Assembly: GCF_023091745.1 (NCBI RefSeq)
Contig: NC_068925.1
Coordinates: forward strand, 75,147,085-75,211,084
DNA: 64,000 bases
Reading direction: 5' to 3'
Source of the DNA: Budorcas taxicolor
Taxonomy: Eukaryota > Chordata > Mammalia > Artiodactyla > Bovidae
Part shown: in pieces, positions 32,681 to 43,730 of the stretch
Layout: the number at the start of each line of letters is the position of its first letter
How positions within the stretch are numbered: position 1 is the first letter of the stretch
Position numbers and translations under genes: made by a program
Notes under the pieces: generated by a model
The model's input: the letters and a program-made list of their open reading frames with translations, nothing else
The model's database searches: none
Told to the model about the DNA's origin: nothing

Positions 32681-33867
32681 TAAAGAATCCAGTGTCGACA
32701 AACACTGAGTCTCTTTTTTGGTTTGAAGTTTGTTTTCTTTAAGAAGCAAGAGCTAGCTCCTATTTCACATGTATACGCACAGTATTGTGGACGGATCCTT
32801 TATGTGACACAGTTTTTCACACTCTTTAGTCTTTTAAAGAATTCAAAACACACTTCCTCTCAGTTTTTTTCTTCCCCGATGGTTCTAATCTCTCTGATTG
32901 ATTTTCATATATTGCACCCTGTTGATCATTTTCGTTGTTTTCTCTGGAGTTTTGCAGTGTGGCTTCATCTCTTATAAAATGAGGACAGGTTAGGCAGCCT
33001 GAGAAGAATCCAGGATTCCAAGAGTGGAAGATGTATGGTTTATACAAGGATACAGCAATACTTTTTGTCTTATTACAGTATCTTCTTGCCCCTAAAGGCC
33101 AAAGACTCTTTTCAGGGAATGGTTACAGTGTCTCCTGAATCCCCTTATCAAGTTCTAATGATCACTCAGAGCACAGTGTCCTTTGAGAATAGATGGATTT
33201 TTTTTTTTTTTGGTCTCATTCGTGTTCGTGGGGAAATGTCCCTCCACCTTTTGACCTCCACTTTGTTTCTGCTGACATTTTTCAGAAGTGCATCCGGCCA
33301 GTTTTCTTTTTTCATGTGAAGACATTCTCTGTTATCTACAAACTTGGATATTTGCTAGGTATTTCTTCTTCTAATTCATTAGTTAAATTTTAAATAAAAG
33401 TGATCAAGATACTAATATCTTGGTGATCCTACCATTAACATTTCATCACAGAATGCTCATTTACTTTCAGCTTTTCATTCTTGGATCTATGCCAATTCCT
33501 TACTAAGAAGAGAAAAGATCTCTTTAATTCTGTGATGTTTTTAGAAAAAAAAATTTCACTTAGTGTATAATTTAGTCAAAGGCTTTTATAAAGTAGAAAT
33601 AATTGCATCTCTTAACTCTGTTTTACCAAGTTCAATTTATTCTTTCAGAAACACCATGAGAATCAGGTAGCTGGGCCAACCTGGATGAAGAATAGACCTA
33701 GCTTCCCGTGGTAGCCAGATACATTGATAGGTAGAAAGGGAAGAAAAAAAAAAAAGAGAGAACCAAGAGAATAAAAGACGAGGCAGTGAGACCTATTCAC
33801 AGAAACAGAGAAAGGGAATGAGGTTGGCCATTAGATAACTAAGGTAGACCAAAGTCTGAGAAAGTTT
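32681..33867. other. Unassigned non-coding stretch
   Basis: No repeat recognised except A/T runs (33196-33211, 33744-33757). Open frames up to 94 codons at 32723-33319 have no domain. Confidence 0.4.
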
Positions 33868-33972
33868 GGACTTCCTGGCGGTCTAGAGGTTAAGATTCTT
33901 TGCTTCCAATGCAGGCGGCATGGGTTTGATCCCTGGTGGGGAAAGCTCGACAGACTGCACAGTGCCACAGGA
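33868..33972 (+). mobile_element. CHR-2-like tRNA-derived SINE
   Basis: GACTTCCTGGCGGTCTAGAG, GTTAAGATTCTTTGCTTCCA, GGTTTGATCCCTGGTGGGGA and GACTGCACAGTGCCACAGGA: a tRNA-derived head without the BovB-derived body. Sense counterpart of 8286-8391. Confidence 0.85.
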
Positions 33973-34314
33973 AAAAGTCTGAGGAAGGCAAATAAATGCC
34001 CATGGGACCAAGGCTGATGGACATGAACAGATAGCCAAAGAATGGGCAGTAGGTAAAGGTGGTAGGGAGCAAGTTACTTGAAGAGTAGTTAGTTTTAAGA
34101 GCTAGGACCTCATGTTTTAAGGGTTTGCCTCTTAAGTACACAAATCTCTGAAGTTGACTTCTGAAAGTGTAAATTTCATAAGCATGCTTTTTCCCCTGCG
34201 AAACCTGAACCTGTGCTATTGTGTTTTAAATTTGCTCTAGTCACCATTCAATGATTTTATCCCTTATTGTTCCGCCAATAGCCACACACTAGATACCTAT
34301 AATTTTTAGGTCCT

Positions 34315-34460
34315 TGTAGAAAAGAAATGAGATAGAGAGAATAGAGTTCTTCCCTGCCCTTAAGGATATCATAATCGAGTAGAGAGGATAAGACAAATAA
34401 CCACAAAAGTTGAATATACAATTAACTAGAATAGGTATTGTAAGAAAGATAAAAACATAA
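34315..34460 (-). mobile_element. L2 LINE 3' piece, antisense
   Basis: TTCTTCCCTGCCCTTAAGGA, TATCATAATCGAGTAGAGAG and GATAAGACAAATAACCACAA follow the reversed L2 3' end. Diverged. Confidence 0.55.
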
Positions 34461-35067
34461 GGTTCTATTTGCTGATGTCTTTGTTTAGAAAGTCCTTACC
34501 ATTACCAATTACTGGTTGTCAAATATGGCATACCTTTCCAAACTCTCGTAAATGTCACCTGTCCTTATGAACACTTCTCTGATAGCTCCCTTAAGGTATG
34601 ACATGTGCTTGGGGAATTATAAGGATTCTAATTCCCAGTAATATGATGACCATTTTCCTTAGATTTTTCTGGACAGTCTCAATTGTGTGTACTTGTATTT
34701 CTTTTTTTTAACAGAATGGATTTAATATGTGCATGATTTAATATCTAGATCTTGTTGCTTGTGGCTGTGGTGGCCAGAGGCAGAAGCTGAGAGCATGTTC
34801 ACTTAAAATGACCAGTATACTAGCTCTCTACAATTGGCGGCCATGCTAATTCATCGGCAAAGGTCTATTCTGAGTGGTCAGAGTTGGTGATTGCTGTTAA
34901 CTGTTTTGAATAGCACTCTAAGGAGAGGGCATAAGTGGAAACAGGTACACTAAGCCAGGAACAAGGGCTTTGAAGAGTCTTCCTGTCTGTGTAAGTAAAA
35001 TGATCCCCTGGGCTGCCAACTAAAAAAATCCTTTCATCAGTCTAGCCATTCTTTTGTATTTATGTTT
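34461..35067. other. Unassigned non-coding stretch
   Basis: A sense L2-like patch may be present at about 34500-34690. No exon recognised. Confidence 0.35.
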
Positions 35068-35107
35068 GTCCAATTATTCAACAAATACTTATTAAGCACC
35101 TATGTGG

Positions 35108-35412
35108 GCTGATTAACTATTTCCCAAAATCCATGTTTGGACACAGCTATACATTTCTCTGCCCCTGTGACCATGTGATGTGACTAAGACGCTAATATGA
35201 TATGACTGGGATGGAGACGTCTAAATAACCCAGAAACCTTATGTATTCAATAAAGGCAAAGTGGGCACAGTCCTGGAGCATCAATAGCTGTGTGGACCAG
35301 TGTACCCCCATGCACTCATTTCACAAATCTGGCAAAGTCAGGGAAGAAAAATTTAACTTCTACTCTATTAAACCATCAAGTGTTAGGATCTATTTGTTAC
35401 TGTAGCCTAGCT
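35108..35412 (+). mobile_element. MaLR/ERVL-like LTR remnant
   Basis: The block ends AAACCATCAAGTGTTAGGAT, CTATTTGTTACTGTAGCCTA, GCTATGTTAAT, which resembles the shared 3' end of MaLR-type LTRs. The 5' part (GACCATGTGATGTGACTAAG) also fits. The subfamily is not assigned. Confidence 0.5.
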
Positions 35413-35830
35413 ATGTTAATTAGGATAAGCTAGGCTATAAGATGCGTCTTTAAAAACCTCAGTGGTTCAAACCAGAAATGTGTATTTCTCACTCATGCTA
35501 CTTAGCTGTTGGAGGTTGTTGGAGGGATCTTCTCCCAAGTTGCTCACTTTGCCACCTTCTCTCTGAGGTCAAGCCTGATGGGACAACCACTGTCTGGATC
35601 ACTGATTGTCATCTGACAGAGAACTGCGTCCTGGGCAGTGTTTCGTTAGCCATTCAGCTAGCAGCCAAAGAGTTTCGCGCAGAACTCCCACCCACTACTC
35701 TTTGGTTAAACTTGGTCAAATGGTCCCAGTCAAGAGCAGGAGGTACAACCCTACCACAAGCCTGGAAGCTGGACAGGCAGAAGAATTCAGGACATCATTA
35801 GAGACAACCAGTCCAGCCTAACTGATTTAA
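35413..35830 (-). mobile_element. Ancient repeat of unassigned family, probably LTR-like
   Basis: CCTCAGTGGTTCAAACCAGA, ATTTCTCACTCATGCTACTT and later text resemble antisense mammalian LTR repeats that begin with a GTGGCTTAAA-type phrase, but I cannot name it. The 107-codon + frame at 35478-35801 lies within it and has no domain. Confidence 0.35.
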
Positions 35831-36004
35831 GACAGCCTACCATGTGCTAAACACCATGAGAGACGCGGACAGTGAAAGATAAATATGCTATGATCCTCAT
35901 TTTAAAAGTCCACAGTGTATTTTCTTCCGAACTGGTGAATGGATACCGTCTTTATTTGATGATTTTCTGTAAGTATTTTGAACAGGATGTATATGTGTGT
36001 GTGT

Positions 36005-36128
36005 GTGTTTAGTTGCTGAGTTGTGTCCTACTCTTTGCAACTCCATGGACTGTAGCCCGCCAAGCTCCTCTGTCCATGGGATTCTCCAGGCAAAAATACT
36101 GGAGTGGGTTGCCGTTCCCTTCTCCAGA
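36005..36128 (-). mobile_element. Bov-tA SINE fragment, antisense
   Basis: GTTGCTGAGTTGTGTCCTAC, CCATGGACTGTAGCCCGCCA and AATACTGGAGTGGGTTGCCG: the BovB-derived body, preceded by a short (TG)n at about 35993-36008. The tRNA-derived head is missing. Confidence 0.9.
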
Positions 36129-36164
36129 TACATATATAAAATTAATTAACTCACTTGTCCATTT

Positions 36165-36290
36165 CTTTCAGCAATAAGATTTATTACATATGTTTTACTG
36201 TTTTACTACATATACCTGTCCTGGGAGCTGCGGGGAATACAGCTACGACAGTGACATGGATCGTGCCCTCCAAGAGTGTAGGAAATGCTT
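36165..36290 (-). mobile_element. L2 LINE 3' end, antisense (weak)
   Basis: CCTGTCCTGGGAGCTGCGGG, GAATACAGCTACGACAGTGA and CGTGCCCTCCAAGAGTGTAG resemble the reversed L2 3' end. Confidence 0.55.
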
Positions 36291-37265
36291 TGTTCTCATA
36301 CCACTAAGCTTTCTCCAGTAAATATCTCCCTGGCTATTTTCTAAGTAAAACAAAGGCAGAGATTCAATTCTGTTGCTTTGCTGTTACTGTGTGGAAATCA
36401 AGTGTTAAACTGGAAAGATGGCTACTTTACTGCTCCAGACTCAAGGAGACATCCAGCACGGGTGATCTTTCACCATTCAGGGCTTGAGCCCCTGGCTCTT
36501 TGAGTTTCTGTGAACTTCACTCTATACATGACACGGACCAGCGAAACAAAGGTAGACACGTGAACTAAAAGCAATGTACTTCACTCTCATTCTTCTTCAG
36601 GTGAAACTGTGTTCAGTGCACATGTCTCTTTGAAATGTAATAGAGCAGTGGTTTCCACACTATGCTTTAAGGTGTCAGAGGATTAAGAGAAAGGTGATTC
36701 AAAGAGGGGAGGCACAGTCCAAGCAGGAAGCTTCAGGCTTTCTGTCTCAACTCCAACCAGAACAGCTTTGCTTTTGACTCTTTTATGGGTTGGGATTCTG
36801 CATGTGATTCTATTATTAGAATGGTTTAATATTTTTAAGCAAGATTAAAGATCTAATGAGTTGTTATGTCAAAACATTGCCAGGAGCCCAAAAAAATTAA
36901 CAAAGTCACTTTCCTAACAAATCACAGACTATGAAATCTGGAAGAGACTCAGAACCATCCAAATGCTTTGATGAGAGGAGCTATGACTTATGGCACACTT
37001 TGTCATCTGGAAAGTACACAAGATCTCATCAAATAGCACCCCTCTTTAGCCCACGTGTTCCCCAAAGGAAGCATTTAGCCCTGTGCCATGCTCACAGATG
37101 AACAGAGTATCAGTTGAATGAACAAAGGAAAGAATCAGGATTAATCTTCCATGTAATGGGTAGAAAAAATGAAGCTCAGAGTGGTGAAACCATTGGTCCA
37201 AGGTCATATAATTAAAAAAAAAAAGCAACATTAAGAAAAAATACTAGTAATTTTTACAGTGGATT
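36291..37265. other. Unassigned non-coding stretch
   Basis: AGCAGTGGTTTCCACACTAT at 36645 resembles the end of a hAT-type element but no second end is identified. A weak antisense MIR may lie at 37140-37215. Confidence 0.35.
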
Positions 37266-37272
37266 ATGTCAT

Positions 37273-37833
37273 TGAAATTAAAATATGTTTACTCCTTGGA
37301 AGGAAAGTTATGACAAACCTAGACAGCATATTAAAAAGCAGAGACATTACTTTGCCGTAATATCAAAGGTAAAGATATTACAAAGGTCAGTCTAACCAAG
37401 GCCATGGTTTTTCCAGTGGTCATGTACAGATGTGAGAGTTGGACTGTGAAGAAAGCTGAGTGCCGAAGAATTGATGCTTTTGAACTGTAGTGTTGGAGAA
37501 GATTCTTGAGAGTCCCTTGGACTGCAAGGAGATCCAACCAGTCCAACCTAAAGGAATCAGTCCTGGGTGTTCATTGGAAGGACTGATGTTGAAGCTGAAA
37601 CTCCAATACTTTGGTCACTTGATGTGAAGAGCTGACATTTGAAAAGACCCTGATGGTGGGAAAGATTGAAGGTGGAGGAGAAGGGGACAACAGAGGATGA
37701 GATGGTTGGATGGCATCACTGACTCAGTGAGTAAATGCTGGGAGTTGGTGACGGACAGAGAAGCCTGGTGTGCTCCGATTCATGGGGTCGCAAAGAGTCG
37801 GACACGAATGAGCGACTGAACTGAACTGAACTG
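37273..37833 (+). mobile_element. BovB 3' half, with 7-bp target-site duplication and inserted hairpin
   Basis: Sense BovB from the CATGAAATTAAAAG-type region to the tail CTGAACTGAACTGAACTG. ATGTCAT flanks it at 37266-37272 and 37834-37840. Within the reverse-transcriptase tail, the expected GCCAACAAAGG is replaced by a segment containing the inverted repeat GTAATATC / GATATTAC (37357-37364, 37374-37381). A TAG at 37488-37490 also interrupts the frame. Confidence 0.95.
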
Positions 37834-37840
37834 ATGTCAT

Positions 37841-38569
37841 ATTGATGCCCAAACACCAATTGAAAACGTCCAAACTCAACCTCTCACTTCCTATCTTTTG
37901 CTTTGTCTCCATAGCTATCCTAATAACACAGAGACAGTCCATATTCCAACTCATGATCAATGGTCTAGTCAGCCTATGTTTCTGGTATGTGAACAAAGCC
38001 TCTCTCCATGGTATGGAATGTCTTCCCCTCCCTCCCCCTCCCCCACAATGGTAGGGCAGGCTCGGAAGGAGGCCGTCCAGCTGCTATAATCTGGAGGTGG
38101 TGCTGAGTGAGTAGGGTGGAAGCAGGTGAAGAAGCTGTGCTAGTGTTAGGTTGCTCCAGTTTCTCCTTCTGTTCTTTGCATCACCAATAATGTTATTTAT
38201 GGAATGCCAGGATGTTTCTTTTTTTAATTAAAAAGAGGAAAAAACCCAGACTTGCACAGGAACAAGAGTGATGACTCATCAGCTCTGCTCAAAGCCAAAC
38301 GACTTCCTGTAATTGCCTCTGTAGCAGAGATTCTTATAGAAGCAGATCTTTGGATACATGGGGAGAATGCAGCCCAGGGTGCCACCTGCCCAAGTGCTTA
38401 TTCCAAACACAGTCTAGGGTGCCTGACATGTCCATAGTCATGAACTCTGACCTGGCAAACCCAAGGTAACCAAGTCTTGCTAAACCTGAGGAGGGAAATG
38501 GCAATACTTGAGCAGGGATAATGCAGTGTTTTGGTTGAGTCTTTTTTCCCCTGAGTAATCTAAATATTA
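37841..38569. other. Unassigned stretch with C-rich run
   Basis: No repeat recognised. Runs of C at 38024-38044 make the minus strand G-rich. Overlapping open frames (70 and 63 codons) show no domain. Confidence 0.4.
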
Positions 38570-38676
38570 GGGCTTCCCAGGTGGCGCAGTGATTAAGAAT
38601 CCACCTGCCAGTGCCGGAGACATGGGTCCAATTCCTGGGTTGGGAAAATCCCCTGGAGAAGGAAATGACAACCCTC
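38570..38676 (+). mobile_element. Bov-tA SINE, tRNA head only
   Basis: GGGCTTCCCAGGTGGCGCAG, then AAGAATCCACCTGCCAGTGC and TTCCTGGGTTGGGAAAATCC, then it stops after CTGGAGAAGGAAATGACAAC. The BovB-derived body is lacking. Confidence 0.9.
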
Positions 38677-38774
38677 TCTCCTACATTGCCATACAACGAC
38701 AACCATCTCCTGAACTATTGCCCTCAATATACCTGAAAAATAGTAAAACCTATAGTATTTTATGTTTTCCTGAA

Positions 38775-38980
38775 GTATGGCTCAGTGGTAAAGAATTCAC
38801 CTGCAATGCAGAAGCCTCAGGAGACACAGGGTCCATTCCTGGGTTGGGAAGATCCCCTGGAGAAGGAAATGGCAACCCACTTCAGTATTCTTGCCTGGAA
38901 AATCCCACGGACAGAGGAGCCTGGAGGACTACACTCCAGGGGGTCGCAAAGAGTGGGACACAACCGAGCGACTAAACAAA
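38775..38980 (+). mobile_element. Bov-tA SINE
   Basis: ATGGCTCAGTGGTAAAGAAT, TTCCTGGGTTGGGAAGATCC, AATCCCACGGACAGAGGAGC and GGGTCGCAAAGAGTGGGACA: tRNA head plus body in sense orientation, abutting the antisense L1 tail at 38981. Confidence 0.93.
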
Positions 38981-40690
38981 AGTATAGCTGATTTACAACA
39001 TTTAGTTAGTTTCAAGTATACAGCAAAGTGATTCGGTTTATCAAATATATATACATATATATTCTTTTTCTGATTCTTTCCCATTAGAGTTATTAAAAAT
39101 ACTAAATATAGCTCCTCATGCTATACAGTAGGTCTTTATTGTTTATCTATTTTATATAGTAGTGTATGTATGTTAATCCCAAACTCCTAATTTATTCTTC
39201 CTCTATCTGTTTCCCCTTTGGTAACCATAAGTTTGTTTTCTATGTCTGTGAGTCTATTTCTATTTTGTTCATGGGTTCATCTGTATCATTTTTTTAAGAT
39301 TCTACATATAAGTGATGTTATATATTCATCTTTCTCTATCTGACTTACTTCACTTAGTGTGATAATCTCTAGGTCCACCTAAGTTGCCACAAATGGCTTT
39401 AATTCATTCTTTTTATGGCTGAGTAATATTCTATCACTTCATGGCAAATAGATGGGGAAACAGTGGAAAAAGTGGCTGACTTTATTTTCCTGGGCTCCAA
39501 AATCATTGCAGCCATGAAATTAAAAGACGCTTACTCCTTGGAAGGAAAGTTATGACCAACCTAGATAGCATATTCAAAAGCAGAGACATTACTTTGCCAA
39601 CAAAGGTCCATCTAGTCAAGGCTATGGTTTTTCCAGTGGTCATGTATGGATGTGAGAGTTGGACTGTGAAGAAAGCTGAGCCCTGAAGAATTGATGCTTT
39701 TGAACTGTGGTGTTGGAGAAGACTCTTGAGAGTCCCTTGGACTGCGAGGAGATCCAACCAGTCAATCTTAAAGGAAATCAGTCCTGAATATTCATTGGAA
39801 GGACTGATGCTGAAGCTGAAACTCCAATACTTTGGCCACCTGATGAGAAGAGCTGACTCACTGGAAAAGACCCTGATGCTGGGAAAGATTGAGGGCAAGA
39901 GGGGAAGGGGACGACAGAGGATGAGATGGCTGGATGGCATCACTGACTCAATGGACATGAGTTTGAGTAATCTCCGGGAGTTGGTGACGGGCAGGGAAGC
40001 TGGCGTGCTGCGATTCATGGGGTCGCAGAGTCGGACACGACTGAGCGACTGAACTGAACTGAACTGCATATTCTGTTGTATATATGTACCATATTTTCTA
40101 TATCCTTTCATCTGTTGATAGATATTTACGCTGCTTCCAAGTCTTGGCTATTGTAAATAGTGCTGCAATGAACATTTGGTTCATGTATCTTTTCAAACTA
40201 TGGTTTTCTCCAGATATATGCCCAGGAGTAGGATTGCCGTTCATACAGTGGTTTCATTTTTAATTTATAAAGTAACTTCCATACCTTCTCCATTGGCTAT
40301 ACCAATTTATATTACCATCAACAGTGTAGAAGTGTTCTTTTTTCCCCACACCTTTTCTAGCATTTACTATCTGTAGACTTTTTGACGATGGCCATTTTGA
40401 CTTCTTCATTGTAATTTTGATTTGCACTTCTCTAATAAATAGCAGTGTTGAACTTCTTTTCATATGCTTTTTGGCCATCTGTATGTTTTCTCTGGAGAAA
40501 CATCTATTTAGGTCTTCTGCTCATTTTTTGATATGATTGTTTGTTTGTTTTTTATATCGGGCTGCATGAGCTATCCGTATATTTTGGAAATTAAGCCTTT
40601 GTCAGTAGCATCATTTGCAAATATTTTCTGTCAGTTTGTAGGCTCTATTCCTGTTTTGTAAAATCTATATTTTAAAACACAGAGTACTTG
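38981..40690 (-). mobile_element. L1 3' end, antisense, split by BovB
   Basis: The L1 pieces are 38981-39432 (CATTTAGTTAGTTTCAAGTA, CTCCTCATGCTATACAGTAG, TATAAGTGATGTTATATATT) and 40075-40690 (CTATTGTAAATAGTGCTGCA, ATATGCCCAGGAGTAGGATT, CATTTGCAAATATTTTCTGT). They are consecutive in L1. The join GAGTAATATTCT / ATATTCTGTTGTATATATG shows where BovB inserted. Confidence 0.93.
39433..40067 (+). mobile_element. BovB 3' half inserted in antisense L1, with 7-bp target-site duplication
   Basis: Begins ATCACTTCATGGCAAATAGA, ends CTGAACTGAACTGAACTGC. ATATTCT flanks it at 39426-39432 and 40068-40074. Its 202-codon minus-strand open frame (39503-40111) is an antisense shadow. On the sense strand, CCTGAAGAA at 39681 gives a stop where the siblings read CACCGAAGAA. 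Confidence 0.96.
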
Positions 40691-40766
40691 ACAAAGCACC
40701 TTAAACTTAAAGGTTCTCAATACATTCCTTCACATAATAGTAATTGATCACTGTGTGTGAAGTCCT

Positions 40767-40978
40767 GGCTGTGTGTGTGTTAGTCGCTCAGTCGTGCCCG
40801 ACTCTTTGCGACCCCATGGACTGCAATCCACCAGGTTCCTCTGTCCATGAGATTTTTCAGGCAAGGATACTGGAGTGGGTTGCCGTTTCCTTCTCCAGGA
40901 GATCTTCCCAACCCAGGGATTGAACCCGGGTCTCCTGCACTGCAGGCAGATTCTTTACTGACTGAGCTACAAGGAACC
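40767..40978 (-). mobile_element. Bov-tA SINE, antisense
   Basis: TTAGTCGCTCAGTCGTGCCC, GGATTGAACCCGGGTCTCCT and ACTGACTGAGCTACAAGGAA give body and tRNA head in reverse order, well preserved. Confidence 0.93.
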
Positions 40979-41099
40979 TAATTAAGACCATGAAAAGTAA
41001 CAGCCTACCAGAAGTGGGGGTGGGACATGAATATTTGTCTATGATGGATGGAGATGCAGGAGGACAGAAGAGACATTCAATGACCTACTTCAGGATATA

Positions 41100-42760
41100 T
41101 AATTTTTAATTAATTAATTTTAATCGGAGGCTAATTGCTTTGCAATATCATAGTGGTTTTTGCCATTCATTGACATGACTCAGCCATGGGTGTACACGCA
41201 TCCCCCATCCTGAACCCCCCTCACTCCTCCCTCTCCATCCCATCCCTCAGGGTCATCCTAGTGCACCGGCCCTGAGCACCCTGTTTCATGCATCGAACCT
41301 GGACTGGTGATCTGTTTCATATATGGTAATATACATGTTTCAATGCTATTCTCTCAAATCATTCCACCCTCACCTTCTCCAACAGAGTCCAAAAGTCTGT
41401 TCTTTACTGCTGTGTTTCTTTTGCTGTCTCACATATAGGGCCATTGTTACCATCTTTCTATATTCCATATATATGCATTAATATACTGTATTGGTGTTTT
41501 TCTTTCTGACTTACTTCACTCTGTATAATAAGCTCCAGTTTCATCACCTCACTAGAACTGATGCAAATGCATTCTTTTTAATAGCTGAGTAATCCTGCCT
41601 CTTGAGAAACCTATATGCAAGTCAGAAAGCAACAGTTAGAACTGGACATGGAACAACAGACTGGTTCCAAACTGGGAAAGGAGTATGTCAAGGCTATATA
41701 CTGTCACCCTGCTTATTTAACTTCTATGCAGAGTACATCATGAGAAACGCTGGGCTGGAAGAAGCACAAGCTGGAATCAAGATTGCTGGGAGAAATATCA
41801 ATAACCTCAGATATGCAGATGACACCACCCTTATGGCAGAAAGTGAAGTGGAACTAAAGAGCCTCTTGTTGAAAGTGAAAGAAGAGAGTGAAAAAGTTAG
41901 CTTAAAGCTCAACATTCAGAAAATGAAGACCATGGCATCTGGTCCCATCACTTCATGGGAAATAGATGGAGAAACAGTGGAAACAGTGTCAGACTTTATT
42001 TTGGGAGGCTCCAAAATCACTGCAGATGGTGACTGCAGCCATAAAATTAAAAGATGCTTATTCCTCGGAAGGAAAGTTATGATCAATCTAGATAGCATAT
42101 TGAAAAGCAGAGACATTACTTTGCCATCAAAGGTCCGTCTAGTCAAGGCTATGGTTTTTCCAGTGGTCATGTATGGATGTGAGAGTTGGACTGTGAAGAA
42201 AGCTGAGCACTGAACAATTGATGCTTTTGAACTGTGTCGTTGGAGAGGACACTTGAGAGTCCCTTGGACTGCAAGGAGATCCAACCAGTCCATTCTGAAG
42301 GAGATCAGTCCTGGGTGTTCATTGGAAGGACTGATGCTGAAGCTGAAACTCCAGGACTTTGGCCACCTCATGAGAAGAGTTGACTCACTGGAAAGACCCT
42401 GTTGCTGGGAGGGATTGGAGACAGGAGGAGAAAGGGACAACAGAGGATGAGATGGCTGGATGGCATCACCAACTGGATGGACGTGAGTTTGAGTGAACTC
42501 CGGGACTTAGTGATGGACAGGGAGGCCTGGCGTGCTGCGATTCGTGGGGTCGCAAAGAGTCGGACACGACTGAGCGACTGAACTGAACTGAACTGAATAT
42601 TCCATTATATGTGCCACAACTTTCTCATCCACTCATCTGCCGATGGACATCTCGGTTGCTTCCATGTCCTAGCTATTGTAAACAGTGCTGCAGTGAACAT
42701 TGGGGCACATGTGTCTGTTTCAATGCTGGCTTCATTTTGATGAAGCAAAGCTGGACTCAC
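41100..42760 (-). mobile_element. L1 3' end, antisense (different subtype), split by BovB
   Basis: L1 pieces: 41100-41593 (TTTTAATCGGAGGCTAATTG, CATCCCCCATCCTGAACCCC, CAGAGTCCAAAAGTCTGTTC) and 42596-42760 (ATATTCCATTATATGTGCCA, GCTGCAGTGAACATTGGGGC). They differ from the L1 at 38981 in the 3' UTR, so they are separate insertions. Confidence 0.93.
41594..42595 (+). mobile_element. BovB inserted in antisense L1; RT block with YADD intact
   Basis: Starts CCTGCCTCTTGAGAAACC and ends in the CTGAACTGAACTGA tail. The open frame 41602-42213 (203 codons) runs from NLYASQKATVRTGHGTTDW through NNLRYADDTTLMAESE, so the YADD catalytic motif is preserved, to YGCESWTVKKAEH. It ends in a TGA created by a CGA-to-TGA change at 42211-42213. 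A second frame carries RVPWTARRSNQSILKEISPG. The duplicated target is only AAT (41591-41593, 42596-42598) or ambiguous. Confidence 0.95.
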
Positions 42761-43619
42761 TTTCAAGTTCGTCTGACCACCAGCCTGGGATGTGGTTTTT
42801 GGTGGGACCCACAGCTTCTTAGAAGAGTGAGACTTTGGAGCTAGAGGAAAGAGCATGCCTGGTTTCCCAAGCCTCCATCAGCCTCCTGCTACCCTAGGGG
42901 TTGGTGTGGTCCTTCAGACAAAATATTCATTTCTTCTTGGGCCTCTATTCTGTATTCCATATTCATTTATTTTCAATAAACAGTTTCACATTCCTTATTA
43001 CCCCCTCCTAAAGCTTACATATAAATTTTTCTGTCTTGTCTTTCTTGCCACATTTACATAAAAGCCACACTGAAAAATTTATAGCAAGAATGGAGATCTG
43101 GGGGAAACAAAATGCTCCAAGAACAAATGCTGCCTTAACCCTTAACTCCAGAGCAGTGCCAGCCTCATGAGCGGGCTATCATGTGGGGAGGAGACCTAGC
43201 AGAAGGTCTCCATTTCATCTATGAAATGCTGACAATAATGGCATCACCCTGGGGAGTCTCATGACTTCATTCACCATATCCTTGCATTTTATTATGTTTT
43301 TGCTAATACTGCCGTAGCCAGCTATGGCCCTTGAATCCTGGCCTACATTTGACCTCTGCAGCAACATCTCAAAATTTGTCTCTTATTAAAGAAAGCATTC
43401 ACCAAATTCTTTAGAATAAAAGTGAATTTAATTGGTAAACTTGGAAGCAGACATGCAAATTCTATGAAAGTTGGTTGTCTGGAAATGCTAAAAGGGTAGA
43501 GGGCAGTTTGAACAAAACATGCCTTCATGAAAAGTCTGAATAACAATGTTTTATAAAGATTATTTTTGACCACTTTAAAATATAGTACATATAAAAGAAA
43601 AGACAAAAATCATCCATCC
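42761..43619. other. Unassigned non-coding stretch
   Basis: No repeat recognised beyond possible diverged L1 close to 42800. Open frames of 68-87 codons have no domain. Confidence 0.4.
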
Positions 43620-43730
43620 TTTCCTCCACTGAGCATTTAATAAGCATCTGCTAGGTGTAAGTCCCTTAGGATATGAAGAATTTAACACCTTCCTTGCCCC
43701 AAGGAGTAGGCAGCCTAGTGTTCTTCAATA
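43620..43730 (-). mobile_element. L2 LINE 3' end, antisense (weak)
   Basis: CACTGAGCATTTAATAAGCA, TCTGCTAGGTGTAAGTCCCT and TTCCTTGCCCCAAGGAGTAG resemble the reversed L2 3' terminus. Confidence 0.55.

Larger units (their letters stand above)
35068..35915 (-). mobile_element. L2 LINE 3' end, antisense, split by LTR-like DNA
   Basis: ATTCAACAAATACTTATTAA (35077) and GCACCTATGTG stop at about 35107; the next L2 segment, CTACCATGTGCTAAACACCA, resumes at 35837. About 720 bp of older inserted DNA lies between. Confidence 0.55.

Noticed and set aside
33868..33972. tRNA gene in CHR-2-like SINE
   Set aside because: Only remnants of the internal promoter; no tRNA folding or anticodon arm evident.
35478..35821. 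107-codon + frame as a gene
   Set aside because: It lies in DNA that interrupts an L2 and resembles an old repeat; no domain, and the overlapping frame is also open.
35606..35821. 71-codon + frame overlapping the 107-codon frame
   Set aside because: Overlap in another frame within repeat-like DNA; no coding support.
39503..40111. 202-codon minus-strand open frame
   Set aside because: Antisense of the BovB nested in L1.
41602..42213. 203-codon RT-like frame as a functional gene
   Set aside because: Although YADD is intact, the element lacks its 5' part (endonuclease and upstream RT) and ends in a premature TGA.
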